The notes: a model not told the origin generated them from the letters alone. DNA of 48,449 nucleotides from CBIFWW01 sp966186435 (GCA_966186435.1 CBIFWW010000008.1:1-48449), one strand, 5' to 3'. Numbered from the stretch's first letter, positions 32,368 through 41,686 are shown. Numbers and translations are program-made.

Positions 32368-33257
32368 TGGCTGATTTCATCTCTCTCAACCGCCGCCGCC
32401 TGTTAACCCTGATGGCGCTTTCCCCCCTGCTGTGGCAGAGCAGAAGGGCGCTGGCTTCACCGGTCAATAATCAACGGGTGATCGCGCTGGAATGGCTGCC
32501 GGTTGAACTGCTAATGGCGCTGGGCGTCGCGCCGATGGGCGTGGCCGATCTGGATAACTACCGGATGTGGGTGGGTGAACCTGCGCTACCGGCGGCGACC
32601 ATTGATGTGGGACTGCGTACTGAACCCAATCTCGAATTAATGACCTCCCTCGACCCCTCCCTGATTATCTACTCCACCGGTTACGGCCCGGCGCCAGAAA
32701 ATCTGGCCCGGATTGCGCCCACCCTGGGGGTAAGTTTTAGCGATGGCAGACATCCACTGATGATGGCCCGCCAATCATTGGTGGAGCTTGGCTCCCGGCT
32801 GGGCCGGGAGCAGGCCGCTCGGCAACATCTGGCCCAGTTCGATCGCTTTATCGCTACCATGAAAACCCGCTTTGCCAGTCGTGGCACCCGCCCAGTGCTG
32901 CTGATGTCGATACTCGATCCGCGCCATGCGTTGGTGGTGGGTAAAAACAGTTTGTTCCAACAGGTGATGGATCAGATTGGCGTAACGAACGCCTGGCAGG
33001 GAGAGGTGAATTTCTGGGGGACCCAGGTTATGGGGATTGAACAGCTGGCGGCGATTAAGGATGCCGATGTGTTGTGTTTCGACCATAACAACGATGCCAT
33101 GATGGCGCAGGTTATAGCCACCCCGCTGTGGCAGGCCATGCCTTTTGTGCGGGCGCAGCGCTTCAAGCGGGTGCCACCGGTATGGTTTTACGGGGCCACG
33201 CTCTCGGCGATGCACTTCTGTACTATCCTGAATCAGGCGCTGGGGGGCAAAGTATGA
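32367..33257 (+). CDS. fhuD: Periplasmic ferric hydroxamate-binding protein FhuD
   Basis: Binds ferrichrome-type siderophores in the periplasm and delivers them to FhuB. The 296-residue product begins with a twin-arginine-type signal (LNRRRLLTLMAL ... SRRALAS). The class III binding protein fold follows, with the conserved start QRVIALEWLPVELLMALGV and the substrate-region tryptophan/tyrosine residues (YRMWVGEP, YSTGYGPAP, PVWFYGATLSAMHF). It overlaps fhuC by one base and fhuB by four, indicating tight coupling. Confidence 0.96.
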   Translation: MADFISLNRRRLLTLMALSPLLWQSRRALASPVNNQRVIALEWLPVELLMALGVAPMGVADLDNYRMWVGEPALPAATIDVGLRTEPNLELMTSLDPSLIIYSTGYGPAPENLARIAPTLGVSFSDGRHPLMMARQSLVELGSRLGREQAARQHLAQFDRFIATMKTRFASRGTRPVLLMSILDPRHALVVGKNSLFQQVMDQIGVTNAWQGEVNFWGTQVMGIEQLAAIKDADVLCFDHNNDAMMAQVIATPLWQAMPFVRAQRFKRVPPVWFYGATLSAMHFCTILNQALGGKV

Positions 33258-35239
33258 AAACCCGTTCCTTAATGCTGCCGATGGCGCTGCTGACTACGCT
33301 GTTTATCATCGCACTGTGGTTGTCTGCTCATAACCTGAATGAGCTGTTGCCGATGAAGGCATGGGGCCAGGCCTGGGGCCAGCCGGATCCCAATGCCATC
33401 AACCAGATGCTGTTCTGGTACAGCGCGTTACCGCGCCTGGCGATCTCACTGCTGGTGGGGGCGGGGTTAGGCCTGGCAGGGACTTTGTTCCAGCAGGTGC
33501 TGCGCAACCCTCTGGCGGAGCCAACCACCCTGGGTGTCGCCAGCGGCGCACAGCTGGGGATCACCGTCGCTACCCTGTGGAGTTTACCGGGGGGCTTTGC
33601 TACCCAACAGTTTGCCGCCCTGGCCGGGGCCGGGTTAGTGGGGCTGCTGGTATTTGGGGTTTCCTGGGGGAAGCGCCTGTCTCCGGTCACATTAATCCTG
33701 GCGGGCCTGGTGCTAAGCCTGTACTGCGGGGCGGTCAATCAGCTACTGGCGATCTTCCATAAAGACCAGTTACAAAACGTCTTTCTGTGGAGCACCGGCA
33801 GCCTGAATCAGACGGACTGGAGCCTGGTCGAAAATGTCTGGCCCCGTCTGCTGGGCGGGGTGCTGTTGACCTTCCTGATGCTACGCCCGTTAACCCTGAT
33901 GGGGCTGGATGATGGCGTAGCCCGTAACCTGGGGCTGGCCTTGTCGGCGGTGCGCCTGGCGGCGCTGGCGCTGGCTATTTTTATCAGCGCAGTATTGGTG
34001 AATGCGGTGGGGATTGTCGGCTTTATCGGTCTGTTTTCCCCATTACTGGCGCGGATGCTTGGGGCCAGACGGCTACTGCCGCGTGTGCTGCTGGCAGCGC
34101 TAATTGGGGCGCTGATCCTATGGGTGGCGGACCAGTTTGTTATCTGGCTGGCGGGCATTTGGCGCGAAGTGTCCACCGGCACCATGACCGCAATTATCGG
34201 TGCGCCGCTGCTGCTGTGGCTATTACCTCGCCTGCGTACCCTGGGTGCGCCGGGGATGAACCAGGGGGATAATATTCCGGCGGAGCGCCAGAACGTGGTG
34301 CTGTGGAGCATGATTACCTTAGGTGTGTTGGCGCTGGCGGTGATCGTGGCGCTTTCCTTTGGCCGGGATGCCGAAGGCTGGCGCTGGCTGAGCGGCACCG
34401 CCTGGGAGCAGATGGCGCCGTGGCGCTGGCCTCGTGTGGTGGCAGCACTGAGTGCCGGGATGATGCTGGCAGCGGCGGGCTGTATTATTCAGAAGCTGAC
34501 GGGTAACCCAATGGCCAGCCCGGAGGTTTTAGGGATTAGCTCCGGGGCGGCTTTTGGCGTGGTCATGATGTTGTTCATGGTGCCGGGCGATGCCTTTGGC
34601 TGGCTGCTACCGGCGGGCAGTCTGGGTGCCGGGGTCACGCTGCTGGTGATTATGCTGGCTGCCGGGCGTGGCGGCTTCTCACCACACCGGATGCTGTTAG
34701 CCGGGATGGCGCTAAGTACCGCTTTCACCATGCTGCTGATGCTGCTGTTGGCCAGCGGCGATCCGCGAATGGGGTCACTGCTGACCTGGATCTCTGGTTC
34801 TACCTATAGCGTTACCGGGCCGCAGGCGCTGCGTACCCTGATAGGTATGGCGGTAATGCTGGCGATAGCGCCACTGTTTGTACGCTGGATGGCAATCTTG
34901 CCATTGGGTGGGGCTACGGCTCGCTCGGTCGGTATGCCGCTAACAGTGTCGCGCATTATGCTGCTCTCCCTGGCGGCGGTACTCACCGCCCTGGCAACCC
35001 TTACCGTCGGCCCGTTAAGTTTTGTCGGCCTGATGGCGCCGCATATTACGCGGATGCTCGGGTTCCGCCGGGCGCTGCCGCAGCTGGTGATCGCCACCTT
35101 GATCGGCGGGGTACTGATGGTCTTTGCCGACTGGTGTGGGCGAATGGTGATCTTCCCGTTCCAGATCCCGGCGGGGCTATTGGCGACATTTATCGGCGCA
35201 CCGTACTTTATTGTGCTGATGCGGCGGCAATCACGATAA
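33254..35239 (+). CDS. fhuB: Ferric hydroxamate permease FhuB (fused double permease)
   Basis: Inner-membrane permease of 661 residues (E. coli 660). It consists of two homologous BtuC-like halves fused in tandem, so one polypeptide replaces a permease dimer. Each half has the conserved cytoplasmic Gly-containing motif that contacts the ATPase (VNAVGIVGFIGLFSPLLARM in half 1, VGPLSFVGLMAPHITRML in half 2) and a start such as RNPLAEPTTLGVASGAQLG / GNPMASPEVLGISSGAAFG. The start overlaps the fhuD stop (ATGA at 33254-33257). A perfect hairpin after the stop separates it from converging hemL. Confidence 0.96.
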   Translation: MKTRSLMLPMALLTTLFIIALWLSAHNLNELLPMKAWGQAWGQPDPNAINQMLFWYSALPRLAISLLVGAGLGLAGTLFQQVLRNPLAEPTTLGVASGAQLGITVATLWSLPGGFATQQFAALAGAGLVGLLVFGVSWGKRLSPVTLILAGLVLSLYCGAVNQLLAIFHKDQLQNVFLWSTGSLNQTDWSLVENVWPRLLGGVLLTFLMLRPLTLMGLDDGVARNLGLALSAVRLAALALAIFISAVLVNAVGIVGFIGLFSPLLARMLGARRLLPRVLLAALIGALILWVADQFVIWLAGIWREVSTGTMTAIIGAPLLLWLLPRLRTLGAPGMNQGDNIPAERQNVVLWSMITLGVLALAVIVALSFGRDAEGWRWLSGTAWEQMAPWRWPRVVAALSAGMMLAAAGCIIQKLTGNPMASPEVLGISSGAAFGVVMMLFMVPGDAFGWLLPAGSLGAGVTLLVIMLAAGRGGFSPHRMLLAGMALSTAFTMLLMLLLASGDPRMGSLLTWISGSTYSVTGPQALRTLIGMAVMLAIAPLFVRWMAILPLGGATARSVGMPLTVSRIMLLSLAAVLTALATLTVGPLSFVGLMAPHITRMLGFRRALPQLVIATLIGGVLMVFADWCGRMVIFPFQIPAGLLATFIGAPYFIVLMRRQSR

Positions 35240-35241
35240 CC

Positions 35242-35272
35242 AAGAAGGGCGCCCTGGAGGGCGCCCTTCTTT
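35242..35272. terminator. Convergent terminator between fhuB and hemL
   Basis: A perfect 13-bp stem (AAGAAGGGCGCCC and complement) with loop TGGA lies 3 bases past the fhuB stop and 13 before the hemL stop. The T-tract is interrupted on both sides, but the stem is very strong. Confidence 0.85.
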
Positions 35273-35284
35273 ATGGCTGGGGTA

Positions 35285-36565
35285 TTAGAGTTTGGCGAAG
35301 GCGCGGCGTGCGGCATCAATGGTGCGGTTGATGTCTTCCTCGCTGTGGGCGATAGACATAAACCCGGCTTCGAAGGCGGAAGGTGCCAGGTAGACACCTT
35401 CTTCCAGCATCAGGTGGAAGAAGCGCTTGAAGCGTTCCACATCACAGGCCACCACGTCTGTGTAGCAGGTGACGGTATCGGCATCAGTAAAGAAGATCCC
35501 GAACATGCCACCCACGTGGTTAACCACTAACGGAATGTTAGTTTCTTTGGCCGCTTCCATCAGGCCATTCGCCAGTTGCTCTGTCCGCGCTGTCAGGGTT
35601 TCATGAACACCGGGCTGGGCTACCTGAGTCAGGCAGGCATAACCGGCGGCCATGGCAATCGGGTTACCGGAGAGTGTACCTGCCTGGTAAACCGGGCCGG
35701 TTGGCGCCAGGGCGTCCATGATGTCACGGCGGCCACCAAAGGCCCCGACAGGCATCCCGCCGCCAATGATTTTGCCGAGGCAAGTCAGATCAGGCACCAC
35801 GCCGTAATAATCCTGAGCACCGGCCAGTGCCACACGGAAGCCCGTCATTACTTCATCAATAATCAGCAATGCACCAAATTCATCGCACAGGGCGCGTAAC
35901 CCCGGCAGGAAGCCCGGCTGAGGTGGTACGCAGTTCATGTTACCGGCCACCGGTTCAACGATGATACAGGCGATGTCTTGCGGGAACTGCTCGAAGGCAG
36001 AACGAACGGAGCCCAGATCGTTATAGGTGCAGGTCAGGGTGTGTTTGGCGAAATCAGCCGGAACGCCCGGGGAGTTTGGCTGACCGAGAGTCAGTGCACC
36101 CGAACCTGCTTTTACCAGCAGGCAATCGGCGTGGCCGTGGTAACAGCCTTCGAACTTAATGATTTTGTCCCGATGGGTGAAACCGCGTGCCAGCCGAATG
36201 GCGCTCATGGTGGCTTCGGTGCCGGAGTTAACCATCCGCACCATATCCATAGTGGGAACCAGCTCGGTAACCAGCTGGGCCATTTTCACTTCCATCTCCG
36301 TTGGCGCACCGAAGCTCAGGCCGCGTTCGGCGGCTTCGATCACCGCTTCACGGATAGTCGGGTTGTTATGGCCCAGTACCATCGGCCCCCAGGAGCCTAC
36401 GTAATCAACATAGGCTTTGCCATCGGCATCATACAGATAAGCCCCATCGGCACGTTCGATAAACAGCGGCACGCCGCCGACGCCGGAAAAAGCGCGAACC
36501 GGAGAGTTCACGCCGCCGGGGATAAGTTCACGCGCGGCGGCGTACAGGTTTTCTGACTTGTTCAT
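35285..36565 (-). CDS. hemL: Glutamate-1-semialdehyde 2,1-aminomutase
   Basis: PLP enzyme making 5-aminolevulinate from glutamate-1-semialdehyde, the entry to heme synthesis in enterobacteria. The 426-residue product has the PLP lysine in CLGKIIGGGMP (Lys265 region), the aspartate in LIIDEVMTGFR, and the conserved YVDYVGSWGPMVLGHNNP and MVNSGTEATMSAIRLARG. CAGGAG stands about 7 bases before ATG. It converges on fhuB and is divergent from clcA (180 bp between starts). Confidence 0.97.
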   Translation of the reverse strand: MNKSENLYAAARELIPGGVNSPVRAFSGVGGVPLFIERADGAYLYDADGKAYVDYVGSWGPMVLGHNNPTIREAVIEAAERGLSFGAPTEMEVKMAQLVTELVPTMDMVRMVNSGTEATMSAIRLARGFTHRDKIIKFEGCYHGHADCLLVKAGSGALTLGQPNSPGVPADFAKHTLTCTYNDLGSVRSAFEQFPQDIACIIVEPVAGNMNCVPPQPGFLPGLRALCDEFGALLIIDEVMTGFRVALAGAQDYYGVVPDLTCLGKIIGGGMPVGAFGGRRDIMDALAPTGPVYQAGTLSGNPIAMAAGYACLTQVAQPGVHETLTARTEQLANGLMEAAKETNIPLVVNHVGGMFGIFFTDADTVTCYTDVVACDVERFKRFFHLMLEEGVYLAPSAFEAGFMSIAHSEEDINRTIDAARRAFAKL

Positions 36566-36604
36566 GAATCGGCTCCTGATTCGAGGAATAGTGATTAGCT
36601 GACT

Positions 36605-36633
36605 ATTCTAAGGTATCGATTGAAGGTTATGAA
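36605..36633 (-). promoter_or_regulatory. Candidate hemL promoter
   Basis: On the minus strand TTCATA (36633-36628) and TAGAAT (36610-36605) are 17 bp apart, about 40 bp upstream of the hemL start codon. Confidence 0.4.
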
Positions 36634-36745
36634 AGTTTTGCCAACATGAAACGCGGTCGTTTACCGGGAATTTACAGGCGACGCCACGGCAATCGGCAGG
36701 TAGAATGCCCTTCTTCATTTGTAATACCAATTAGTGATTATACCG

Positions 36746-38164
36746 ATGTCCTCCGACACTCCTGCTACTTTTGAGTCACAACAGCTTGTGCGTTTGCGCC
36801 GTGGTGATGCGGTACGCCGCCTGATCCGCCGGGATAAAACCCCTCTGACTATCTTAGTGATGGCCGCACTGGTGGGGACCATCACCGGTCTGGTTGGGGT
36901 CGCCTTCGAGAAAGCGGTGAATGGGGTTATTCACCTACGGCTTTCCATGTTGGCGGGGGTGGCGAATCACTGGTTTTTAGTGTGGCCGTTGGCCTTTGTG
37001 GCTTCTGGCCTACTGGCAATGGTGGGTTATTTTCTGGTGCGCCGCTTCGCCCAAGAAGCCGGTGGCTCTGGGATCCCTGAGATAGAAGGGGCCTTAGAAG
37101 AGCTGCGCCCGGTATGCTGGTGGCGGGTATTACCGGTCAAATTTATCGGCGGGATGGGCACCCTGGGGGCCGGGATGGTACTTGGCCGTGAAGGCCCGAC
37201 GGTGCAGATCGGTGGCAACCTGGGCCGAATGGTGCTGGATATCTTCCGTATGCGCAGCGCAGAGGCTCGCCACACCTTGCTGGCAACCGGTGCCGCTGCG
37301 GGCCTTTCCGCCGCGTTTAATGCCCCGCTGGCGGGGATCCTATTTATCCTCGAAGAGATGCGCCCCCAGTTCCGCTACAACTTGATTTCGATTAAAGCGG
37401 TCTTTACCGGGGTAATCATGTCCAGCGTGGTATTCCGCATCTTTAACGGCGAAAGCGCGGTTATTGAAGTGGGCAAGCTGGCGAATGCCCCGGTGAATAC
37501 CCTGTGGCTGTGTCTGATCCTCGGCATGGTCTTTGGGATTGTCGGGCCGATGTTTAACCGGCTGATTTTCCGCACTCAGGATATGTTCCAGCGTATCCAC
37601 GGCGGCAACACCAAAAAGTGGGTGCTGATTGGTGGGTTGCTGGGGGGCATGTGTGGCCTGATGGGGCTGATCATGCAGGAGACAGTCGGCGGTGGCTTTG
37701 CGCTGATCCCGATTGCCGCAGCGGGGAATTACACCTTTGGGGTGCTGATCTTTATCTTCTTTGCGCGCATGATCTCCACCTTGCTGTGTTTCTCCTCCGG
37801 CGCACCCGGCGGGATTTTTGCTCCCATGCTGGCTTTGGGCACGGTTCTGGGCACTGCTTTTGGTACCCTTTGCGTTCAATGGTTCCCGCAATACGGTTTG
37901 CAGCCGGGCACCTTTGCTATTGCCGGAATGGGGGCGCTGTTCGCCGCCTCAGTGCGCGCCCCGTTAACCGGGATCGTGCTGGTGCTGGAGATGACCGATA
38001 ATTATCAGCTCATTTTGCCAATGATAATTACCTGCCTGGGGGCGACACTATTAGCCCAGTTTGTTGGCGGTAAACCGCTGTACTCGGCTATCCTGGCGCG
38101 GACGCTGGCAAAAGCAGAGGCAGATAACGCAGCGGTTCCGGTTACTGTTGAGCGCAATACTTGA
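36746..38164 (+). CDS. clcA: H+/Cl- exchange transporter ClcA
   Basis: CLC-family antiporter exchanging two Cl- for one H+ across the inner membrane; it supports extreme acid resistance in E. coli. The 472-residue product (E. coli 473) carries the selectivity motifs GSGIPE, GREGPT with the gating glutamate (Glu148 equivalent), the proton glutamate in LEEMRPQFRYN (Glu203 equivalent), GGIFAPML and the pore tyrosine in PLYSAIL. GTG 36734 is an in-frame alternative four codons upstream; ATG 36746 gives MSSDTPATFESQ. Neither has a clear Shine-Dalgarno sequence. erpA follows on the same strand from its own promoter. Confidence 0.95.
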   Translation: MSSDTPATFESQQLVRLRRGDAVRRLIRRDKTPLTILVMAALVGTITGLVGVAFEKAVNGVIHLRLSMLAGVANHWFLVWPLAFVASGLLAMVGYFLVRRFAQEAGGSGIPEIEGALEELRPVCWWRVLPVKFIGGMGTLGAGMVLGREGPTVQIGGNLGRMVLDIFRMRSAEARHTLLATGAAAGLSAAFNAPLAGILFILEEMRPQFRYNLISIKAVFTGVIMSSVVFRIFNGESAVIEVGKLANAPVNTLWLCLILGMVFGIVGPMFNRLIFRTQDMFQRIHGGNTKKWVLIGGLLGGMCGLMGLIMQETVGGGFALIPIAAAGNYTFGVLIFIFFARMISTLLCFSSGAPGGIFAPMLALGTVLGTAFGTLCVQWFPQYGLQPGTFAIAGMGALFAASVRAPLTGIVLVLEMTDNYQLILPMIITCLGATLLAQFVGGKPLYSAILARTLAKAEADNAAVPVTVERNT

Positions 38165-38189
38165 ACGATATACTCGGGTATTAGATAAT
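38161..38189 (+). promoter_or_regulatory. erpA promoter
   Basis: TTGAAC (38161-38166) overlaps the clcA stop codon, and GATAAT (38184-38189) follows after 17 bp. A start near 38196 gives a leader of about 50 nt. E. coli erpA is regulated by IscR; I do not see an unambiguous IscR site here. Confidence 0.55.
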
Positions 38190-38245
38190 GGCCCATTATA
38201 CCGGTACAGTCTTTGCCCGGTGCTGAATGATGTTGGGAGCATAAA

Positions 38246-38590
38246 ATGAGTGATGACGTAGCCCTGCCTTTGCAGTTTACCGATGCAGCGGCCAATAAAG
38301 TGAAGAGCCTGATTGCTGACGAAGAAAACCCAAACCTGAAGCTGCGTGTGTATATCACCGGCGGTGGTTGCAGCGGCTTCCAGTATGGCTTCACTTTTGA
38401 TGACAAAATCAACGACGGCGACATGACCATTGAGAAACAAGGTGTGGCGCTAGTGGTTGACCCAATGAGCCTGCAATATCTGGTGGGCGGCGCGGTGGAT
38501 TACACCGAAGGGCTGGAAGGTTCCCGTTTTATAGTGAACAACCCGAATGCTACCAGCACCTGCGGCTGCGGCTCTTCCTTCAGCGTTTGA
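38246..38590 (+). CDS. erpA: Iron-sulfur cluster insertion protein ErpA
   Basis: A-type carrier that delivers [4Fe-4S] clusters to targets such as IspG/IspH and respiratory enzymes. The product is 114 residues, as in E. coli, with the three conserved cysteines Cys42 (GGGCSGFQ), Cys106 and Cys108 (TSTCGCGSSFSV). GGGAGCA lies about 6 bases before ATG. It is flanked by its own promoter and a terminator shared with converging yadS. Confidence 0.97.
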   Translation: MSDDVALPLQFTDAAANKVKSLIADEENPNLKLRVYITGGGCSGFQYGFTFDDKINDGDMTIEKQGVALVVDPMSLQYLVGGAVDYTEGLEGSRFIVNNPNATSTCGCGSSFSV

Positions 38591-38600
38591 TCAATGCCTT

Positions 38601-38631
38601 AAAAAAGAGCCGTTTATCGAGCGGCTTTTTT
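38601..38631. terminator. Convergent terminator between erpA and yadS
   Basis: The A-run, AGCCG/CGGCT stem with loop TTTATCGAG and a T-run of six read as a terminator in both directions. The T-run overlaps the yadS stop codon. Confidence 0.8.
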
Positions 38632-39250
38632 ATGTTCGCTCTTCAAGGGCAAAGGTCGGCAGTTTTAAATGCCAGCGGATTGCCGCCAAGCGTATCCCTA
38701 GCGTTACCGCCATGCCCAACATACCCGCCTTTTCAAAGGGTAGCTCGAAGGTGTACCAGGCTGTCACATGGACGATCCCGCCCAAGATACAGGCGGTGGC
38801 ATAAATCTCCGTCCGCAGGATCATCGGCACCTCGCGGGCCAGTACATCACGAATGATCCCGCCGCCAACGCCGGTAAGCACACCCATACAGATTGCCACC
38901 ATTGGGCCGGTACCTGCCGCCACTGCCTTGCTAATCCCAATAAATACAAACACCGCTAAACCGACGGCATCCAGCACCGGTAATACCCATTTGGGTAACC
39001 GTCTGGGCTGGCGAACCAGCACGATGGTTAACATACAGGTGGCCATCGCCACCACCAGGTCAGTGGGATCTTTCACCCAAAATACCGGGCCATTTGCCAG
39101 GGCCATGTCGCGAATTGTCCCGCCGCCCACGGCAGTCACCACCCCAAGTACCAACACCCCAAAGGGGTCCATCCTTAGTTTGCCTGCCAGCAGAACGCCT
39201 GAAATGGCGAACGCAGCCGTTCCTATGATATCCAGCCAATAGACCAGCAT
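38630..39250 (-). CDS. yadS: TRIC-type trimeric cation channel family protein YadS
   Basis: 206-residue inner-membrane protein with about seven hydrophobic spans. It has two internal repeats, each bearing the family glycine-rich motif GGGxxRD (AVGGGTIRDMAL and GVGGGIIRDVLA). Prokaryotic TRIC relatives form trimeric monovalent-cation channels; the role of E. coli YadS is not settled (a link with glycine use has been reported, from memory). The frame is open 30 codons upstream, but ATG 39250 has AGAGGAT about 5 bases ahead and gives MLVYWLDIIGTAAF. It lies 55 bp downstream of mtnN. In E. coli btuF sits between these two genes; here it is missing. Confidence 0.93.
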   Translation of the reverse strand: MLVYWLDIIGTAAFAISGVLLAGKLRMDPFGVLVLGVVTAVGGGTIRDMALANGPVFWVKDPTDLVVAMATCMLTIVLVRQPRRLPKWVLPVLDAVGLAVFVFIGISKAVAAGTGPMVAICMGVLTGVGGGIIRDVLAREVPMILRTEIYATACILGGIVHVTAWYTFELPFEKAGMLGMAVTLGIRLAAIRWHLKLPTFALEERT

Positions 39251-39264
39251 CGTTATCCTCTGAG

Positions 39265-39296
39265 TAAAAAGCGGCGCGGCACGCTTTGTGCCACGC
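39265..39296 (-). terminator. Hairpin terminator between mtnN and yadS
   Basis: On the minus strand the stem GCGTGGCAC/GTGCCGCGC (one G-U pair) with loop AAAGC is followed shortly by TTTTT. It probably attenuates read-through from mtnN into yadS. Confidence 0.65.
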
Positions 39297-39305
39297 AAGC
39301 TGGTC

Positions 39306-40004
39306 TTAGGCGCGGGCCAGTTGGGAAACCAATGTTTCAACCATCAGGGTGGACTGTTTAGCGGCCACTGCCAGGAATTCATCAAAGCTCAAATGGGATT
39401 GCTGATCGGCCACATCAGAAATGGCGCGTACCACCACAAAAGGTGTCTTAAAGTTATGGCACACGTGGGCAATCGCGGTGGCTTCCATTTCAACCGCAAC
39501 CGCTTTCGGGAAGTTATGGCGGATTTTTGCCAGCGCAACTGAGCCGTTAATAAACGCATCACCGCTAATGACTAAGCCGCGTACCGCATGGAGGTTCAGC
39601 TGTTTGATGCAGCTTTCAGCTGCGGCAATCAGTTTATCGTCGGCAGCAAAGCCAGCCGGGCAACCAGGCAACTGACCAAATTCATAGCCAAAAGCGGTCA
39701 CATCAGCATCGTGATAGCGCACTTCATCAGACACCACGATGTCGCCCACTTTCAGGGTGGATTCCAGGCCACCGGCGGAACCGGTGTTGATGATCACGTC
39801 TGGCTTGCAGCGTTCCAGTAGCAGGGTGGCGCCCATGGCCGCGGCCACTTTACCGATACCGGATTTAAGCAGGGCAATCTCCACGCCATTCAGGGTGCCG
39901 GTGTAAATTTCGCTCCCGGCGATAGAGAGGGTCTGGCGGTTTTCAATCTTGTCACGCAGCAGCGTAACTTCTTCTTCCATAGCACCAATGATGCCTACTT
40001 TCAT
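39306..40004 (-). CDS. mtnN: 5'-methylthioadenosine / S-adenosylhomocysteine nucleosidase
   Basis: Hydrolyses MTA, SAH and 5'-deoxyadenosine to adenine and the corresponding sugar; it recycles methylation and polyamine by-products and supplies the AI-2 precursor. The product is 232 residues, as in E. coli. The catalytic residues are visible: Glu12 in GAMEEEV, Glu in AVEMEATAIAHV (about 174) and Asp in VRAISDVAD (about 197). It is divergent from dgt. The spermidine genes that generate MTA are absent from their usual locus in this window. Confidence 0.97.
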   Translation of the reverse strand: MKVGIIGAMEEEVTLLRDKIENRQTLSIAGSEIYTGTLNGVEIALLKSGIGKVAAAMGATLLLERCKPDVIINTGSAGGLESTLKVGDIVVSDEVRYHDADVTAFGYEFGQLPGCPAGFAADDKLIAAAESCIKQLNLHAVRGLVISGDAFINGSVALAKIRHNFPKAVAVEMEATAIAHVCHNFKTPFVVVRAISDVADQQSHLSFDEFLAVAAKQSTLMVETLVSQLARA

Positions 40005-40110
40005 GGTTTCACTCGCTCATGTTCGGTGGGACAAAATTTAATTTTCAGGGCATAGTCTATCATGGCATGCGTAAGGCATTAATGCGTTGAGTCAGCCGAC
40101 AGGAGAGGCT

Positions 40111-41625
40111 ATGAGCGAAATTGATTTCCGTAAGAAAATTAACTGGAAGCGCCGCTTTCGCTCACCCACTGGTGAGAAGAGTGAACTCGACATCATCCGC
40201 ATCTTTGAAAGTGACCGCGGCCGGGTCATTAATTCCCCGGCTATCCGCCGTTTGCAGCAGAAAACCCAAGTATTCCCCCTGGAGCGCAATGCAGCGGTAC
40301 GCACCCGGCTCACTCACTCTATGGAAGTTCAGCAGGTGGGCCGCTATATCGCTAAAGAGGTTCTGACGCGCCTGAAGCAACAGAAATTACTGGGGCGCTA
40401 TGGGCTGGATGAGCTAACCGGGCCATTTGAAAGTATTGTCGAAATGGCCTGCATGATGCACGACATCGGCAACCCTCCCTTTGGGCATTTTGGCGAATCG
40501 GCGATTAACGACTGGTTTCGCCAACGGTTGTTCCCGGAGGATGCCGGTGGCCAGCCCCGCAGCAGCGACCGCTGCCAGGTCAACGACCTTTGTTTGAGGG
40601 AAGGGGAGCAGGGCCTGAATGATCTACGGCGTAAAATCCGCCGCGATCTTTGTGAATTCGAGGGTAATGCGCAGGGGGTGCGCCTGGTTCATGCCTTGCT
40701 CAGAATGAACCTGACTTGGGCACAGGTGGGTTGTATTCTTAAATATACCCGGCCTGCCTGGTTCGACGGTTCGCCGCCGGAAGCCTTCAGCTATTTAATG
40801 AAAAAACCGGGGTTCTACCTTTCAGAATCTGATTATATTGTACGCTTGCGTAAAGAACTTCAACTGGGGGAATACTGCCGTTTTCCACTCACCTGGATAA
40901 TGGAAGCCGCCGACGATATTTCTTATTGTGTGGCCGATCTCGAAGACGCAGTAGAAAAGAAAATATTCTCTACAGACCAATTATACCTGCATCTTGAGCA
41001 AGCCTGGGGTAGCCATAGCTCGGGTGACTTATTCAGTAAAGTGATTAAAGATGCCCGGGACAAGTCCCTAACCAACCAAATGCATCGCAGCGCCGATGAT
41101 CAATTCTTTATGTATTTACGGGTAAATACCCTAAGCCAGTTGGTGCCTTATGCCGCGCAGCGATTTATTGAAAATATAGAGGCGGTGTTTGATGGGTGCT
41201 TTAATCAGGCGCTGCTTGAGGACGATAGCCCCTACAGTCGCTTACTGGGGTTATATAAACATGTGGCGGCAAATCAAGTATTTAATCATCCCGATGTAGA
41301 GCAACTAGAGTTGCAGGGGTACCGTGTGATCAGCGGTCTGTTGGATATCTATAGCCCGCTGTTGAAAATGCGGCTGGATGATTTCCAGCAGTTAGTTCAG
41401 AACGGCAGTTTGAAAGAGCATCCTATCTCTACCCGATTATTCCACAAATTATCTACCCGCTTTGTGATGGCATATATTGAGGCCACCAATAAAATTGAAC
41501 AGGATAGTAGCGAATTTTCCGCTTGGGAGTTCTATTACCGCTGCCGGTTGATTCAAGATTATATTTCCGGGATGACGGATTTGTATGCGTGGGATGAGTA
41601 TCGCAAACTGATGGCCGTGACATAA
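40111..41625 (+). CDS. dgt: Deoxyguanosinetriphosphate triphosphohydrolase
   Basis: HD-domain dNTPase that cleaves dGTP to deoxyguanosine and triphosphate, shaping nucleotide pools. The 504-residue product (E. coli 505) has the metal-site motifs RLTHSMEVQQVGRY and CMMHDIGNPPFGHFGE, the DNA-contact region EFEGNAQGVRLVHALLRMNL, and EAADDISYCVADLEDA. The frame opens eight codons upstream, but ATG 40111 has a strong GGAGAG Shine-Dalgarno and gives MSEIDFRKKINW. The 3' half is visibly AT-richer than the neighbouring genes. degP follows behind its own stress promoter. Confidence 0.96.
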   Translation: MSEIDFRKKINWKRRFRSPTGEKSELDIIRIFESDRGRVINSPAIRRLQQKTQVFPLERNAAVRTRLTHSMEVQQVGRYIAKEVLTRLKQQKLLGRYGLDELTGPFESIVEMACMMHDIGNPPFGHFGESAINDWFRQRLFPEDAGGQPRSSDRCQVNDLCLREGEQGLNDLRRKIRRDLCEFEGNAQGVRLVHALLRMNLTWAQVGCILKYTRPAWFDGSPPEAFSYLMKKPGFYLSESDYIVRLRKELQLGEYCRFPLTWIMEAADDISYCVADLEDAVEKKIFSTDQLYLHLEQAWGSHSSGDLFSKVIKDARDKSLTNQMHRSADDQFFMYLRVNTLSQLVPYAAQRFIENIEAVFDGCFNQALLEDDSPYSRLLGLYKHVAANQVFNHPDVEQLELQGYRVISGLLDIYSPLLKMRLDDFQQLVQNGSLKEHPISTRLFHKLSTRFVMAYIEATNKIEQDSSEFSAWEFYYRCRLIQDYISGMTDLYAWDEYRKLMAVT

Positions 41626-41686
41626 ATAGGTTGATTTTTGTAAAGATAGACAATAATTTTTTACCGTTTGGCTGTCTTGAAGAAGT

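Noticed and set aside
41636..41660. Possible CpxR box upstream of degP
   Set aside because: One GTAAA half-site is present (41640-41644), but the second half at the required 5-base spacing reads ACAAT, so the direct repeat is not supported.
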